DNA of 64,000 nucleotides. It comes from an archaeon. Lineage in GTDB: Archaea > Nanobdellota > Nanobdellia > Woesearchaeales > GW2011-AR9. The DNA is taken from assembly GCA_018697095.1 (NCBI GenBank), contig JABHSG010000001.1:62001-126000 (forward strand). The letters are read 5' to 3'. This document shows, in pieces, positions 1-10,555 of this stretch. The position numbers and the translations under genes are program-made. Within the stretch, counting starts at the first letter, position 1; each line of letters opens with the position of its first letter. Under the pieces are notes generated by a model, which was given only the letters and a program-made list of their open reading frames with translations, was not told the DNA's origin and ran no database searches.

Positions 1-1512
1 ACGTTTTAACTGCTCACTTTGCCGCCATGCATAAACTCCAGCTTGACCATACGCGTCATAAGCTTCTTTAAGAGCATAAGTTCTTCCACTTTCAATATTA
101 CGTGCAGTTTCCATTTGTTCTTCTGCTTGTGACCACTGACCTGCAGCTGCATCTTGAGCTTGTTTCATTGCTGACTCCATATTACGAATTTCCTTATCAA
201 TAATTTCAGAAGGCAATTTTTTATCAGGAGCAACCAAACCTAAATGTTCTGAGTTTAATGCACGAAGTTCTTTTTCAAGTCGCCACTTATCTTTTTCATC
301 TGTTGATCTTTCAATTTCAAGATACATTTTTTTTGCTTTTTCAAGTTTTTTCATTCGCTCAACATTCTCTTCGAAGTCACGAGAATACTGTAGTCCAAAA
401 GCCCTGGAATTCGCTGCATTTGTCTCTAGTGAAGAAATAATATACGCTTCTTCTGCCATTACGTTTACTTGTTTTTCGCTTTCAGCTTCTCTAAATCGAT
501 ACCACAGATCTGATTTCCATTTAGGATTATTTTTATCTTTTTGATATTCTCTCCAAAAAGCCCTTGCATCTCTAGTCATCTCTTTTGCTTCACTTTCAAG
601 TTTATCCCAACCTAACTGTTCAATTTCAAATATTCCTTCTTTTTTATTCCAAATAGGAACCCGATGTGCTCTCTCAAGTTTATTTCCCCAATAATCAATA
701 TAATCTCCTTTACGAACAGTTTGCCCATTCTCATCTTTGTAAGATTCACGGTTTCCTTTTTTGCCCCAGAATTCATCTTTTTCACTATAACGTTTCCAAA
801 GTGGCCGACTAAGTGTTTTTCCTTTTCTTGCTTGTTGCACAATAGAACCAGTTCTGGTATCAATAATATCATAAGTACCTCTTTTTGCTTCATCATCATA
901 CATCTCAAATTTCCCTGCCCATTTTCCTTCTTTATTCCAACTAGCATCAACTACTGGCCTATCGAATTCTCCAGTATGTACAACAACAGGTCCTCCTTCA
1001 GCAACATCTGCAGCAAACTCTATTGCCCGTTTAATCTCTTGAATAGACATAACTTTTTGTTCTTTAGAAAAATTTCCTTGCCGATCTTTTCCAGCAAGTC
1101 CAGAAACACCTACACTTGTGTGAAGTGTCCAATCAACTCTGTTAGCACGCGCCTTTTCTCGGAGTGCCTGACGTTGTTTTTTACCATACATTCCAGCGGT
1201 GTGTCCTTGACCATTTCCTTTTCCCATTCCAAAAAAACTCAGCTCGAGTGTTTTTTGACCTGAATGAATCTTACTCATTGCAGCAGGTAAATTAGGTACT
1301 GGGCCAAGACCAAAACTAGTTCCAAAATCTCCAGCAGTCACTCCCACATCGCCAGTAGACTTGGGGCTCCCATGATCATGTCCACAATCATGATGTCCTC
1401 CACCAGCACTATGCCCATGCCCAGAAGCTCCTTCGCGGTCCATAGCACTAGCATAACCAGTTTCAAATTCAAAATTACCGTTACCAAAATCTACCAAAAA
1501 AAATCCACCATC
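1..1512 (-). CDS. Large protein of unknown function, possible TIM-barrel-like fold, His-rich N-terminus; 3' end runs off the window
   Basis: Continuous minus frame from ATG at 1512 to the window edge (504 codons, so absent from the ORF track). Begins MVDFFLVDFGNGNFEFETGYASAMDREGASGHGHSAGGGHHDCGHDHGS and contains a GGPVVVHTGEF segment. Confidence 0.75.
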
Positions 1513-1579
1513 AATATTAATACTAAAGAACAACTATATAATCCTTACTAGACATCAAACTCAAAAAATAAACCAAAAA

Positions 1580-2464
1580 TTACCTTAAATCAAAATTAAC
1601 TTTAATTTTATGCCCAGGATGTTTGTTAAAATATTCAACATAATGAGTAATAAAATGCATATAAGCCCTAAATACTTTTTTACAATCCCCAACACTAATT
1701 CTATGTCCTGAAACAATTACTCTATTTTTTAGATAATCCATCATTTTTTTATTCTCAGATTTAAAATTTTCTGGGTCACGAAACAATTCTAAATGCATTA
1801 CGACTGAAAATGGTTTTTCATTTCTTGCATATGCTTTTTGAATATGGCTAAGTAGTAATTTGTAATTAAACCTTTTACCTTCATATGCATGGTGAAACAA
1901 AAAAGCTAATTCTTTACTATGTGCTCTAAGTTCACCTTTATCCATCAAATAAAGTAAACTTGATTCAACTCCTTCATTTTCTGATTTTCCCTGAGAATAA
2001 ATATGATCACATTCATGATAGACATTAGCAACAAGTCTTAGAAAAACCTTTTTTAATTCCAAAGTATTAGAAGCACTATCAACGGAACCCATAGAATACT
2101 GCATCCCTTGGTAATCACCACTTGGCCCATGATATGTTTCAGCAAAAGTACCACTATGCGCCTTTGGGATCATAATTATTCTTCTTTCAACACCACATAA
2201 ATCAGGAAAATGTTTTAACAAATAAGGATCATGCACATAAAATTCTACTTTACGCCTGCGACCATTATTTTCAAGCCAAACTTGTTTTAAACAACTAACA
2301 AAAGTAGTGTTTTCTTCTTTTTTTCCAGTAGAGAAATTTTCTTTAATAAAAATAGTCACTGCTTCTTGAAATTTTAAAGAGATATATTTAGCAAGCCTAG
2401 TCTCTGCATCTTTATCTGTTGCATACGTTAATCCTAAACTTACAGCAATTTTATGTAAACTCAC
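1580..2464 (-). CDS. Unknown protein with HExxH (YHECDHIY) motif, putative metallopeptidase-like
   Basis: 294-aa ORF; NVYHECDHIYSQGKSENEGVE. Confidence 0.6.
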   Translation of the reverse strand: MSLHKIAVSLGLTYATDKDAETRLAKYISLKFQEAVTIFIKENFSTGKKEENTTFVSCLKQVWLENNGRRRKVEFYVHDPYLLKHFPDLCGVERRIIMIPKAHSGTFAETYHGPSGDYQGMQYSMGSVDSASNTLELKKVFLRLVANVYHECDHIYSQGKSENEGVESSLLYLMDKGELRAHSKELAFLFHHAYEGKRFNYKLLLSHIQKAYARNEKPFSVVMHLELFRDPENFKSENKKMMDYLKNRVIVSGHRISVGDCKKVFRAYMHFITHYVEYFNKHPGHKIKVNFDLR

Positions 2465-2498
2465 AAAATAGACCTAATTAAAAAAGATATAAACCTTT

Positions 2499-3212
2499 CT
2501 AAACGCGATATTGGTCTTGCATACTCTTTCCATCTTTAGTTACCACATACATATTACTTGTTTTATCTTTTAAAGTAAGTGATACGCTTGCCATTTTTGC
2601 AGCCCGTTCATTAAAAGAATAATTTCCAGCCTCCACATCTTGAACTTTTTGTTCAATTGCTGAACCTAAATTATACATTTGAGTTTGTTCTTGAGAACTT
2701 ACATAACCCTTAGAACTAATACCTTCATAGATATTACGCATTTGCTCATACAAACTAGCTACTGGGACACGTGCCAGTTCAAACACATCAGGCATCCCAT
2801 ATCCAGCAGGTATGGCACCAATTTTCCCCATATCAACGTGTTCTTTGTCTACTTGTTCATCTAAACTACTTGCTACGTCACTTTCAACTTTTTTAGTAAC
2901 AGAATCTTCATCATCTTTTGATGCACCAAATCTTTTTTTAGAAGATCCAGCGCGCTGCTGTAAAATTATCTCTTTAGCCTCTGCTGATACTCCAGATAAA
3001 TCTCTACTTGCAACTTGTGGAATAGGAACTTTTTCTTCAAACGCTTCAGTGGCACTAGCCTCGTTAGCAGCATCTGCTATCTCAGCTTTCAATTTAGCAA
3101 TTTCTTTTTCTTTTTCGCGCCTAAGTCTTTCTAGCTCTTTCTCTTTTTTCTGCTCTAACTTTTCTAAAGCTTCTTTTCGAGCAAGTGCGGATGTTTCTTT
3201 ACCTTCAGCCAT
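2499..3212 (-). CDS. Charged coiled-coil protein of unknown function
   Basis: 237-aa ORF; KEALEKLEQKKEKELERLRREKEKEIAKLKAEIADAANEA. Confidence 0.6.
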   Translation of the reverse strand: MAEGKETSALARKEALEKLEQKKEKELERLRREKEKEIAKLKAEIADAANEASATEAFEEKVPIPQVASRDLSGVSAEAKEIILQQRAGSSKKRFGASKDDEDSVTKKVESDVASSLDEQVDKEHVDMGKIGAIPAGYGMPDVFELARVPVASLYEQMRNIYEGISSKGYVSSQEQTQMYNLGSAIEQKVQDVEAGNYSFNERAAKMASVSLTLKDKTSNMYVVTKDGKSMQDQYRV

Positions 3213-3344
3213 AATAGTATTTCAAAGGTTCCAAACTATAAAAAACCTAATAAGTATATTCAAGAAACATCATTAAAACAAAATAAATTTAAATCCTAAT
3301 ATTTAAAAATAAAAAATAAACAAATAATTAAATCAGAATTAATT

Positions 3345-4769
3345 CTACCAAGTAACAAGCCTATGAGACTTCTTAAAAAAACGATAAACTCCCCAAGCAG
3401 CAGCCCTTGAAAGTTTATCTCCATTCCCAAGTTTTGCTGGACCATCTTCTATTTTCTTTTTCGATTTAGGTTCAGGCAAAAAATCACCAAAGAGTTTGTA
3501 AATTAATGGACGGTTTTTCTTTTCTCTTTTGATCTCTTCCCAAGCTTCTTCTTCAACTTTAGATGCATCAAGCTGCTTAAATTTACCCTTAGACTCATTA
3601 TAATATTTTTCAAGTTCACCACCAAGTGCTTGCATTGAATCAAGTACTGATTGTGACACATCTCCAAGTAAGTATAAATTTTCTTTTTCTTTCATTTTAC
3701 GATATTTTTGAATTGTTTCTTTATCCCAATCATAAATTCTAATCTGCATATCCATCTTCCCAACATGTACTGGTCCTCGTTGATAACCTTCTTGTACAAA
3801 TTTCAAATGTGGTTTTGTTCGATATTGAAAAGTAACCATAACACAATGATCCACTCCTTCTTTGTGCCCAATAATTTCCACGTCAGTCATACTTCCTTCA
3901 AAAGCTGAGACCAAATCCGCAGAATCTTGGTGTGCACCTTTAAGATTTAATCTTTGTACATTTTTCAAATAAGGTTTAATCCAAGTCATATACATCTGAA
4001 TAATATCATAGTGCTGTCCAAGATAACGAAGTTGAAACCTACGACGATCTTTATGCTCCTTCAAAGTTCTTTTTTTCCATTCAGTAAAATGATTCAAATG
4101 ACGCTTTAAAACTCGTAGAACTGCTTGGTTAAAATCTGTAAGCCCATCTACATAAATTTCCATCTCTTCGCGAGTTTTAAATGGAGGGGCATCAAAAAAC
4201 AAATCAGGAAGCGCTACAAATTCAAGTTGTGACGCCATTCCAAAAACTGAACTTGGACTTTTTCCACCACCTTGAACTAAATCTACAAAAATTCCTTTAA
4301 GTGTAATCTCATCACGAGTATGTCGAATTCCAAGAGGTTTTTTTATTTCTTTGTAAGACCCATCATAATATGCAAGCCGCTCATCAATAATTCTTAATTC
4401 CCGAACCATCTGAAATAATTCTTTTACCATTTTCCCAACAGTTGCTAAAAATTGAGATATCTTATCTTGCTGAGCACCCAATCTTTGCTGAGTAACTCCA
4501 AAAAAAGCTGAATTTTCTGAAGCTGAAAAACTGTCTTCAATTTTCAGAACTTTAGTGTAATACTTTTTACGAAATTCATCAACTACCCAAAAATAAGGTC
4601 CTTCAAGACCCAAATCTGGCACTTCATATACCATCCGGTAACGTTTTTTAGAAAGAGGAAAACCTGTTTTTTCAAATTGATCTTTAATAACTTCAGCAGT
4701 TTCTTCTTCAAAACCAAATTCTTTCAAAAGTTCAGAGCTAACCATCTCATTACAAGCTAGCATTCTCAA
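3345..4769 (-). CDS. Conserved-looking protein of unknown function
   Basis: 474-aa ORF, no recognised motif. Confidence 0.65.
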   Translation of the reverse strand: MRMLACNEMVSSELLKEFGFEEETAEVIKDQFEKTGFPLSKKRYRMVYEVPDLGLEGPYFWVVDEFRKKYYTKVLKIEDSFSASENSAFFGVTQQRLGAQQDKISQFLATVGKMVKELFQMVRELRIIDERLAYYDGSYKEIKKPLGIRHTRDEITLKGIFVDLVQGGGKSPSSVFGMASQLEFVALPDLFFDAPPFKTREEMEIYVDGLTDFNQAVLRVLKRHLNHFTEWKKRTLKEHKDRRRFQLRYLGQHYDIIQMYMTWIKPYLKNVQRLNLKGAHQDSADLVSAFEGSMTDVEIIGHKEGVDHCVMVTFQYRTKPHLKFVQEGYQRGPVHVGKMDMQIRIYDWDKETIQKYRKMKEKENLYLLGDVSQSVLDSMQALGGELEKYYNESKGKFKQLDASKVEEEAWEEIKREKKNRPLIYKLFGDFLPEPKSKKKIEDGPAKLGNGDKLSRAAAWGVYRFFKKSHRLVTW

Positions 4770-4860
4770 GTTTATATTGTTTACTCTAAATTGCCTTCAT
4801 TAACAGAGTCAAACTACTTTTTACTACAGATAAATTTTGCAAAAGAAAAAGTTTAGGGGA

Positions 4861-5523
4861 TCATTTAATTCCAAAAAAAAACCATAAATCTTCTTTCTCA
4901 TAAGAATCAACTGTTCCAAAATGTTTCTCCAACAATAACTTCCAAGAATCTAACCCAAATTTTTGCTTCTCATGCTGCTGATGTAAGGCACTAACACCCT
5001 TAGCAGATAACACAACTACAAACTTTCCACCTTGACTTAAAACTCGCAAAGCTTCAGATAATACAAAATCAACCTTATTCAAATAATTCAAACCAAACAC
5101 GCAACTAACATAAGAAAATTCACCTGAAGAAAAATTCCACTTTTCTTCCAAATCACCTTGGACTTTCTCCAAAATCCGATCATTAAACTTAAGCATCCGT
5201 GATGATACATCTAAACCAACGTCACTTACTATATACGAATAACTTCCACACCCAATATCTAAACTCTTACCTAAGGTAGAATCCTTACTCTCTTTAATTT
5301 TCAAAAGTTCAGTCTCAATAAAATCACGTTTTTTTTTGGGTATTCTTCTTTGCCACAAAAAAGTCTCTACGTTCCAAAATGCAACTGGATCCTTTGGCCA
5401 GCCTTTAGCCCAACTTACCTCTAAAGATAATTTTTCAATCTCGCTTGCATCAACTTGCCCATATGCAAAATCCACTAATTTGAGTAAGAATTCATCTTCA
5501 AGCCTCTGCGCTCCATCTACCAC
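4861..5523 (-). CDS. Class I SAM-dependent methyltransferase
   Basis: LDIGCGSYSYIVSDVGLDVSSRML motif I and LRVLSQGGKFVVVLSA. Confidence 0.75.
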   Translation of the reverse strand: MVDGAQRLEDEFLLKLVDFAYGQVDASEIEKLSLEVSWAKGWPKDPVAFWNVETFLWQRRIPKKKRDFIETELLKIKESKDSTLGKSLDIGCGSYSYIVSDVGLDVSSRMLKFNDRILEKVQGDLEEKWNFSSGEFSYVSCVFGLNYLNKVDFVLSEALRVLSQGGKFVVVLSAKGVSALHQQHEKQKFGLDSWKLLLEKHFGTVDSYEKEDLWFFFGIK

Positions 5524-5671
5524 AAAAATAAATCAAGAAAACTAACATATAAGCATATTGTAATTTAACCAATCACTTTTTTAACACACATTTTTAAATT
5601 ATTTGGAAGCCATTGTTTCTAAGACACAAAAAACAAAAGTTTTTTAGTTCTTTATTCCCTTCTACACTAAC

Positions 5672-6247
5672 ATGGCGCCAGAACAAGAACAAACATTATA
5701 CACACTTCCAAGAAAGTTCTCTCGTGTTTTCATCCCAAAATTCTTTACTCTGATTTTACTTTCTGCAATTTTTTATAGTGGAATCCTCCTAAATTTATCA
5801 TTTTTATCTCTAAGACGTGCTGCAGAGAGCCAAGCAAAAACATTCTCACTTGGAATCATCATTGCATTAGTTATCTTAGGAATTGCAATCAATTTTGTCA
5901 AAGCAAAAACTCCAATCATCTTTTTACAAACCAAACTAAAATTTTCAAAACACAAATCTGTTCCATACGCTAAAATTGATGTAGTAGAAGCAAAACAAAA
6001 TATTTCTGACAAAATTTTCAGAACTTATCACATTAAATTAGACAAAAAGCATACTTTAGAAGGCATTCCAAAAACTAGCGATCCAGGCCAAATTACCACT
6101 TATATCAATCAACTAGTAGCTAGTGCAAAACAATCGCAAATGAATTACAACTCACAATCACAATACAACCAAAATCAGTACAATCAATCAAGTTATAGTC
6201 AAAACTCATATGGGCAACAAAATCAATACCCTAAACAAAACTATTAG
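5672..6247 (+). CDS. Membrane protein with Q/N/Y/S-rich C-terminal tail
   Basis: 191-aa ORF; two hydrophobic segments; tail NYNSQSQYNQNQYNQSSYSQNSYGQQNQYPKQNY. Confidence 0.65.
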   Translation: MAPEQEQTLYTLPRKFSRVFIPKFFTLILLSAIFYSGILLNLSFLSLRRAAESQAKTFSLGIIIALVILGIAINFVKAKTPIIFLQTKLKFSKHKSVPYAKIDVVEAKQNISDKIFRTYHIKLDKKHTLEGIPKTSDPGQITTYINQLVASAKQSQMNYNSQSQYNQNQYNQSSYSQNSYGQQNQYPKQNY

Positions 6248-6279
6248 AACAATTATTAAAAATTCATCATTACTATTTC

Positions 6280-6903
6280 TTATTTTCCTAATTGCTTATT
6301 TATTCCATTAACTACCACTATACTTGAAGGCCTAGAATTTTCTACAGTTAATATTTTTGATCCAGTTGCAAGTCCATGATAAGAATAAAATGTTCTGCCT
6401 GGCATACTTAGTTTTGCACGATCAAAAATACCATCATCTCCTCTTGAATAATCAAAACATATATCAGTCAAACTATCACGAAAAATACTTACAATATGCC
6501 TTTCCCTTCCATTATACACCTCATTAAAAACTGTACTTACCTGATGGCCAATTCTTGCAGACTGTAAAAAATGATGATTTCCTAAATCTGCTTCATAACC
6601 AAGCACAAAAAATAACGCTCCCTGATATCTACAACAACCAGCTTCCTTATCCAAAGCTTCAGATAACGGATGCAAATTCATAACAATATTTCGAAATTCT
6701 TCTGCGCCTTCTCCACCTTGCTGCCAAAGTTCATACGCGTTTCGCATAGCACCAACTGATAAATCTTTTACTGCATCTAATTTATCTGAAAAATCAAGAC
6801 CTCGCAAATCTTTTGCCTGACCTACAAGTGCATCTAATTTAGATCCACTCTCAACAAGAACATCATAAGGCGCAATCCCTTCCCAGCTGTCTAAAAAATC
6901 CAT
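6280..6903 (-). CDS. Hypothetical protein
   Basis: 207-aa ORF in the intergenic-bounded coding strand. Confidence 0.55.
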   Translation of the reverse strand: MDFLDSWEGIAPYDVLVESGSKLDALVGQAKDLRGLDFSDKLDAVKDLSVGAMRNAYELWQQGGEGAEEFRNIVMNLHPLSEALDKEAGCCRYQGALFFVLGYEADLGNHHFLQSARIGHQVSTVFNEVYNGRERHIVSIFRDSLTDICFDYSRGDDGIFDRAKLSMPGRTFYSYHGLATGSKILTVENSRPSSIVVVNGINKQLGK

Positions 6904-6962
6904 TCATTAAAAAAAAACACCTTTACTTTAAAAATTATTACTAAAAAGAGACGAAAAAATGA

Positions 6963-8582
6963 TCAGAAGCCAATGTAGCCTTGCTCTACATCATCCCCAG
7001 ATTCTGTAACACCTAAGCCACTAGTTCCACCAAAACCTTTTGCCTTCATATTCTGCTCTTTCCACTTTTTGACAAAGTCAGGATAAAATGGCACACGTAT
7101 AGGTACAGCAAAACGTGTAAAAGTAGAAGTTACAATTGCTTCACCTTTGTCAAGTGCCGCAATAGCGCGAGAACTATCACGTAGATCCTGAGCTGATGAT
7201 TCAATTATCGCTTGCCGCTCAGGACCCATTTCCATTCCTAGAATTATTTTTGTATTCATATTCGCAAGTACTGTCTTAGGAATCTCGCTAGGCAATTGAG
7301 TAATAGCAACAAGCCCAACTTTAAATTTACGACCTTCACGTGCTATTGTATCAAACACGTTCGACCCTTGTTCCAAAACTTTCTTTCCAAGAACTCGCGG
7401 AGCTTCCTCAAGTACAACTGATATCACTGGTTTAGTATCTAATTCACCTTTACGTTTATACAATTTGTACTTTTCTAGCATACTACTAGCAATCATTGAC
7501 CCAATCATTATTTCAACTGAACCACTAAAATAAGATGTATCAACAATAACTGTGCGTCCTTTTTCCAAATCATTACAAATATCAACAATAGTATTTTCTC
7601 CAGCATTCACTGAAAAAATTCCTCCTGCACTAACTTTACCCATACTTACATCCAAGTTAAGTAAACTCATAAGTTTACGTTTAACAACAGCTACAGTATC
7701 AGGATGAAAACTAGCTCCTTCAATTCGCCGTTCTTGCATAACTGCTTCTACCCAGGAGTTTCCAAATTGTTTACTATACAAAAACATTAATTGCCGTTGT
7801 GGTTGTGATAATGCAAGTGCACCGTTAAAATAATCAGGACGTAAAATAGAAAGTGAAAACACAAGCGTACGAGCGCCTGGTGGTGGAGACGCAGGAGTAT
7901 AATAAACAACTCGCTGTAATGAATCAGGATGATCTTTAAGTCCAAGTTCGACCCTTCCATAATACTCATCGTGCGGATCAAGTACCAGCATCCCTACATA
8001 ATCTTTTGATAAAGAATCCCATAAAATATCTTTCATCAAATTCGATTTTCCTTTCCCAGTTGATGCTGCAACAAGCATATGGTGTGAAAAAACTTTTTCT
8101 CCTGGCAAGTATAAATCATAATCAATTACTTTTGACCCACTTCGTAAATTTCCTAAAAATAAAGCAGCATCAGGCTTTGTCATAAAAGACAAATCAACTC
8201 CATCTAAAACTCTAACCTTAGAAAACACAGCAGGTAATTCTTTACATGTACTACAACTTTTATTATTCAAATTAGAAATAAGTAGCGGTTTCAAATATGC
8301 AATTTTATAATTACGTAAATTTGCATCCATCATAGAAACATCTAAGTTATCTTCAAGACGCATTCCTGAGATCATTTCTAAGTTCGAATTACTTATTTGT
8401 GAAGAATAAACCAAATCATAAACTTGTACAAGAACTACTTTCTTTTTTCCATCAGAACTTGTGGGCATATCAATTGCAAGTATCTCACCAAGTTCAACTT
8501 TTTGATCAGATTTAACTCGCATCAGAATTTTATCAAAATCCCCACCAAGAACTTCTCCCTTAACAATAACCAAATCCACCAT
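6963..8582 (-). CDS. HerA/VirB4-superfamily ATPase (DUF87-like)
   Basis: Walker [16 protein letters not shown], Walker B-like [33 protein letters not shown] box upstream. Confidence 0.85.
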   Translation of the reverse strand: MVDLVIVKGEVLGGDFDKILMRVKSDQKVELGEILAIDMPTSSDGKKKVVLVQVYDLVYSSQISNSNLEMISGMRLEDNLDVSMMDANLRNYKIAYLKPLLISNLNNKSCSTCKELPAVFSKVRVLDGVDLSFMTKPDAALFLGNLRSGSKVIDYDLYLPGEKVFSHHMLVAASTGKGKSNLMKDILWDSLSKDYVGMLVLDPHDEYYGRVELGLKDHPDSLQRVVYYTPASPPPGARTLVFSLSILRPDYFNGALALSQPQRQLMFLYSKQFGNSWVEAVMQERRIEGASFHPDTVAVVKRKLMSLLNLDVSMGKVSAGGIFSVNAGENTIVDICNDLEKGRTVIVDTSYFSGSVEIMIGSMIASSMLEKYKLYKRKGELDTKPVISVVLEEAPRVLGKKVLEQGSNVFDTIAREGRKFKVGLVAITQLPSEIPKTVLANMNTKIILGMEMGPERQAIIESSAQDLRDSSRAIAALDKGEAIVTSTFTRFAVPIRVPFYPDFVKKWKEQNMKAKGFGGTSGLGVTESGDDVEQGYIGF

Positions 8583-8748
8583 ACGAAATTCTCATCAAAG
8601 AGAGCTTAAATAGCTTTGTGTCTCTGAGTAAATAATAAACAATATTGCTAACTTTTCAAAATAAACTGCAAAACAAGGTTTTACTGGTTTAGAATACGTG
8701 GTGTTTTAAAACAAAATCTTTATAAACCAAGGGCTGTCCAAAGCCCTC

Positions 8749-9003
8749 ATGGAAGCAACAGTAGCACACTTTAGGCAAGGACGTCACCACCAAAACACTG
8801 GTCAAGTAATTCTTAAAGTAGCAGATTCCGCTGATAAAGCAAAAGAAGTAGTTGGTAAAACAGTTACTTGGAAAAGCCCAGCTGGAAAAGAGATCAAAGG
8901 TACTGTTTCTGCTTTACATGGAAGAACTGGCTCAGTTCGTGCTATCTTCGGTCGTCCAAGCTTACCAGGTCAAGCTCTTGGAACTAAAGTACAAATTAAT
9001 TAA
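8749..9003 (+). CDS. rpl35ae: Ribosomal protein eL33 (L35Ae)
   Basis: 84 aa: MEATVAHFRQGRHHQNTGQVILKV...GRTGSVRAIFGRPSLPGQALGTKVQI; TATA box about 26 nt upstream of ATG. Confidence 0.9.
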   Translation: MEATVAHFRQGRHHQNTGQVILKVADSADKAKEVVGKTVTWKSPAGKEIKGTVSALHGRTGSVRAIFGRPSLPGQALGTKVQIN

Positions 9004-9120
9004 TTTTCAAATTTTTTCTTAAATACTAAATATAAGTTAAAATAGCTCTGACTGATTAAATTAATTAGTTGTTACTTATTAGTGGCAATCTTTATATAAA
9101 AAAGCCCCTTTTACAAGCTT

Positions 9121-10536
9121 ATGTCACAAATCCCTCAAGGACCAGGCGGAGCAGCGGGCGCTGGTGGTCTCCTAGGAAATATGCTAGGCCAAAGACAACA
9201 AGGCCCAACAGTTGGTGGAGTAAGTCCAGGAGGAGTACTTCTAGCTGGAGCACTTAATCAAGGGCACGGACCACAAGGTCAACTTGTAGGTCAAGGTAGA
9301 CCTCAAGCTCCTCAAATCAAACCAAAAAGAATCGCGATCCACCCATTTGTTGTTGCCGCTGTTGGATCAACAAGTGCTGCATACACAGCTTGGGCAAAAA
9401 CAATTCTAGAAAAAAGAACAGATATTGAAGTAGTTACATATGTTGGAGATTTAGGTGTTAACCTTTCTGCAAAACTAACAGCACTCCCAAAAACTGCAAC
9501 AAAAGCTAACATTGATTCAATCATTGAAACAAATTACACACCAGTTGCAAATCGTCTTGAAAATCTAGCAGCTGCAGCATCAGCACCACTCCATGTTCTT
9601 CCAGGGTCAAGCGACCCATTAAGTTCTATCCTCACAAAATATTTTTCAGACACTACGTTTATGGATCAAAATACAACTGGTCTAAATACCAAAAGTACAG
9701 TCGAGCAATTACTTACAGGTGCACGTATTTCTCCTGATTCAAATATTTTTGAAAATGCAAACATTGCTAAAAATCTTAGAGCAAATTATTTTCCAATTGA
9801 AGGATTGCAAGGTCAATTAGAAGTTGACATCGCACTTCTTGATGACATGTTGACAAAAGAAGGACAATATAGAAGAGCTGCGTTTGCACCAGTACCTGAC
9901 AAAAATGAAATGAAAAGAGTAACAGACATATACGAAAGCTTCAAAGGCATTTCAACAATAAAAGACTTAAATATTTACAAAACTCAAATTCAAGCTACAA
10001 AAACTTTGTTAGAATCCCGTAGAACTGCAATTATCCAAAACTTTCAAGATGGTAATCATTTATTTTATGCAACACAAGGTCAAATTGGTCCTCAGGAAAA
10101 ATTACTCAATGATTGTTTTGCAAATCAAAGAGGAAAGCATTACTCTGCAAGCACAAACGATTATCTTCTTGAAGAAAACTCTGGATTTTTACAAACAATT
10201 GCTTTTGCTGCCCGTATGCATTCTTTAGGCGTTGCTATGCCTGAAGATCTAAAAAAACAACTAGGAAACTACGGAATAAGAGAGATTGGTTTCAAAGAAG
10301 AAGGAGGCGAATTAGTTCCAGAGATTGTTATGCACAAAGAAATGGAGAAATTTTTCAGACCTGATGAAAATACTCTTCTAATTTACGGCCACGAAGGGCC
10401 TGAAACTACTCTTGACGTTTACATAAGGCCAGGCAGCTCTTTAGACCAAAAAATGCAAACATACGTAACTGATGCTAAAGACAAAATTAAAATAGAACAA
10501 CCAGCTAATACTCAACCAGTAAGCCAAGCTGCCTAA
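9121..10536 (+). CDS. Unknown protein with Gly/Gln-rich N-terminus
   Basis: 471-aa ORF; TTTATATAA about 27 nt upstream of ATG. Confidence 0.7.
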   Translation: MSQIPQGPGGAAGAGGLLGNMLGQRQQGPTVGGVSPGGVLLAGALNQGHGPQGQLVGQGRPQAPQIKPKRIAIHPFVVAAVGSTSAAYTAWAKTILEKRTDIEVVTYVGDLGVNLSAKLTALPKTATKANIDSIIETNYTPVANRLENLAAAASAPLHVLPGSSDPLSSILTKYFSDTTFMDQNTTGLNTKSTVEQLLTGARISPDSNIFENANIAKNLRANYFPIEGLQGQLEVDIALLDDMLTKEGQYRRAAFAPVPDKNEMKRVTDIYESFKGISTIKDLNIYKTQIQATKTLLESRRTAIIQNFQDGNHLFYATQGQIGPQEKLLNDCFANQRGKHYSASTNDYLLEENSGFLQTIAFAARMHSLGVAMPEDLKKQLGNYGIREIGFKEEGGELVPEIVMHKEMEKFFRPDENTLLIYGHEGPETTLDVYIRPGSSLDQKMQTYVTDAKDKIKIEQPANTQPVSQAA

Positions 10537-10555
10537 AAGAATAAATTATTTTCAA

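Noticed and set aside
664-1263. 199-aa plus-strand ORF
   Set aside because: Antisense to the long minus-strand ORF, with Phe/Ser/Ile-rich shadow composition; the minus frame is open across the whole region.
1491-1512. Suspected homopolymer frameshift at the 5' end of the first minus-strand gene
   Set aside because: Recount of the A-run (9) puts the ATG at 1512 in frame with the rest of the ORF.
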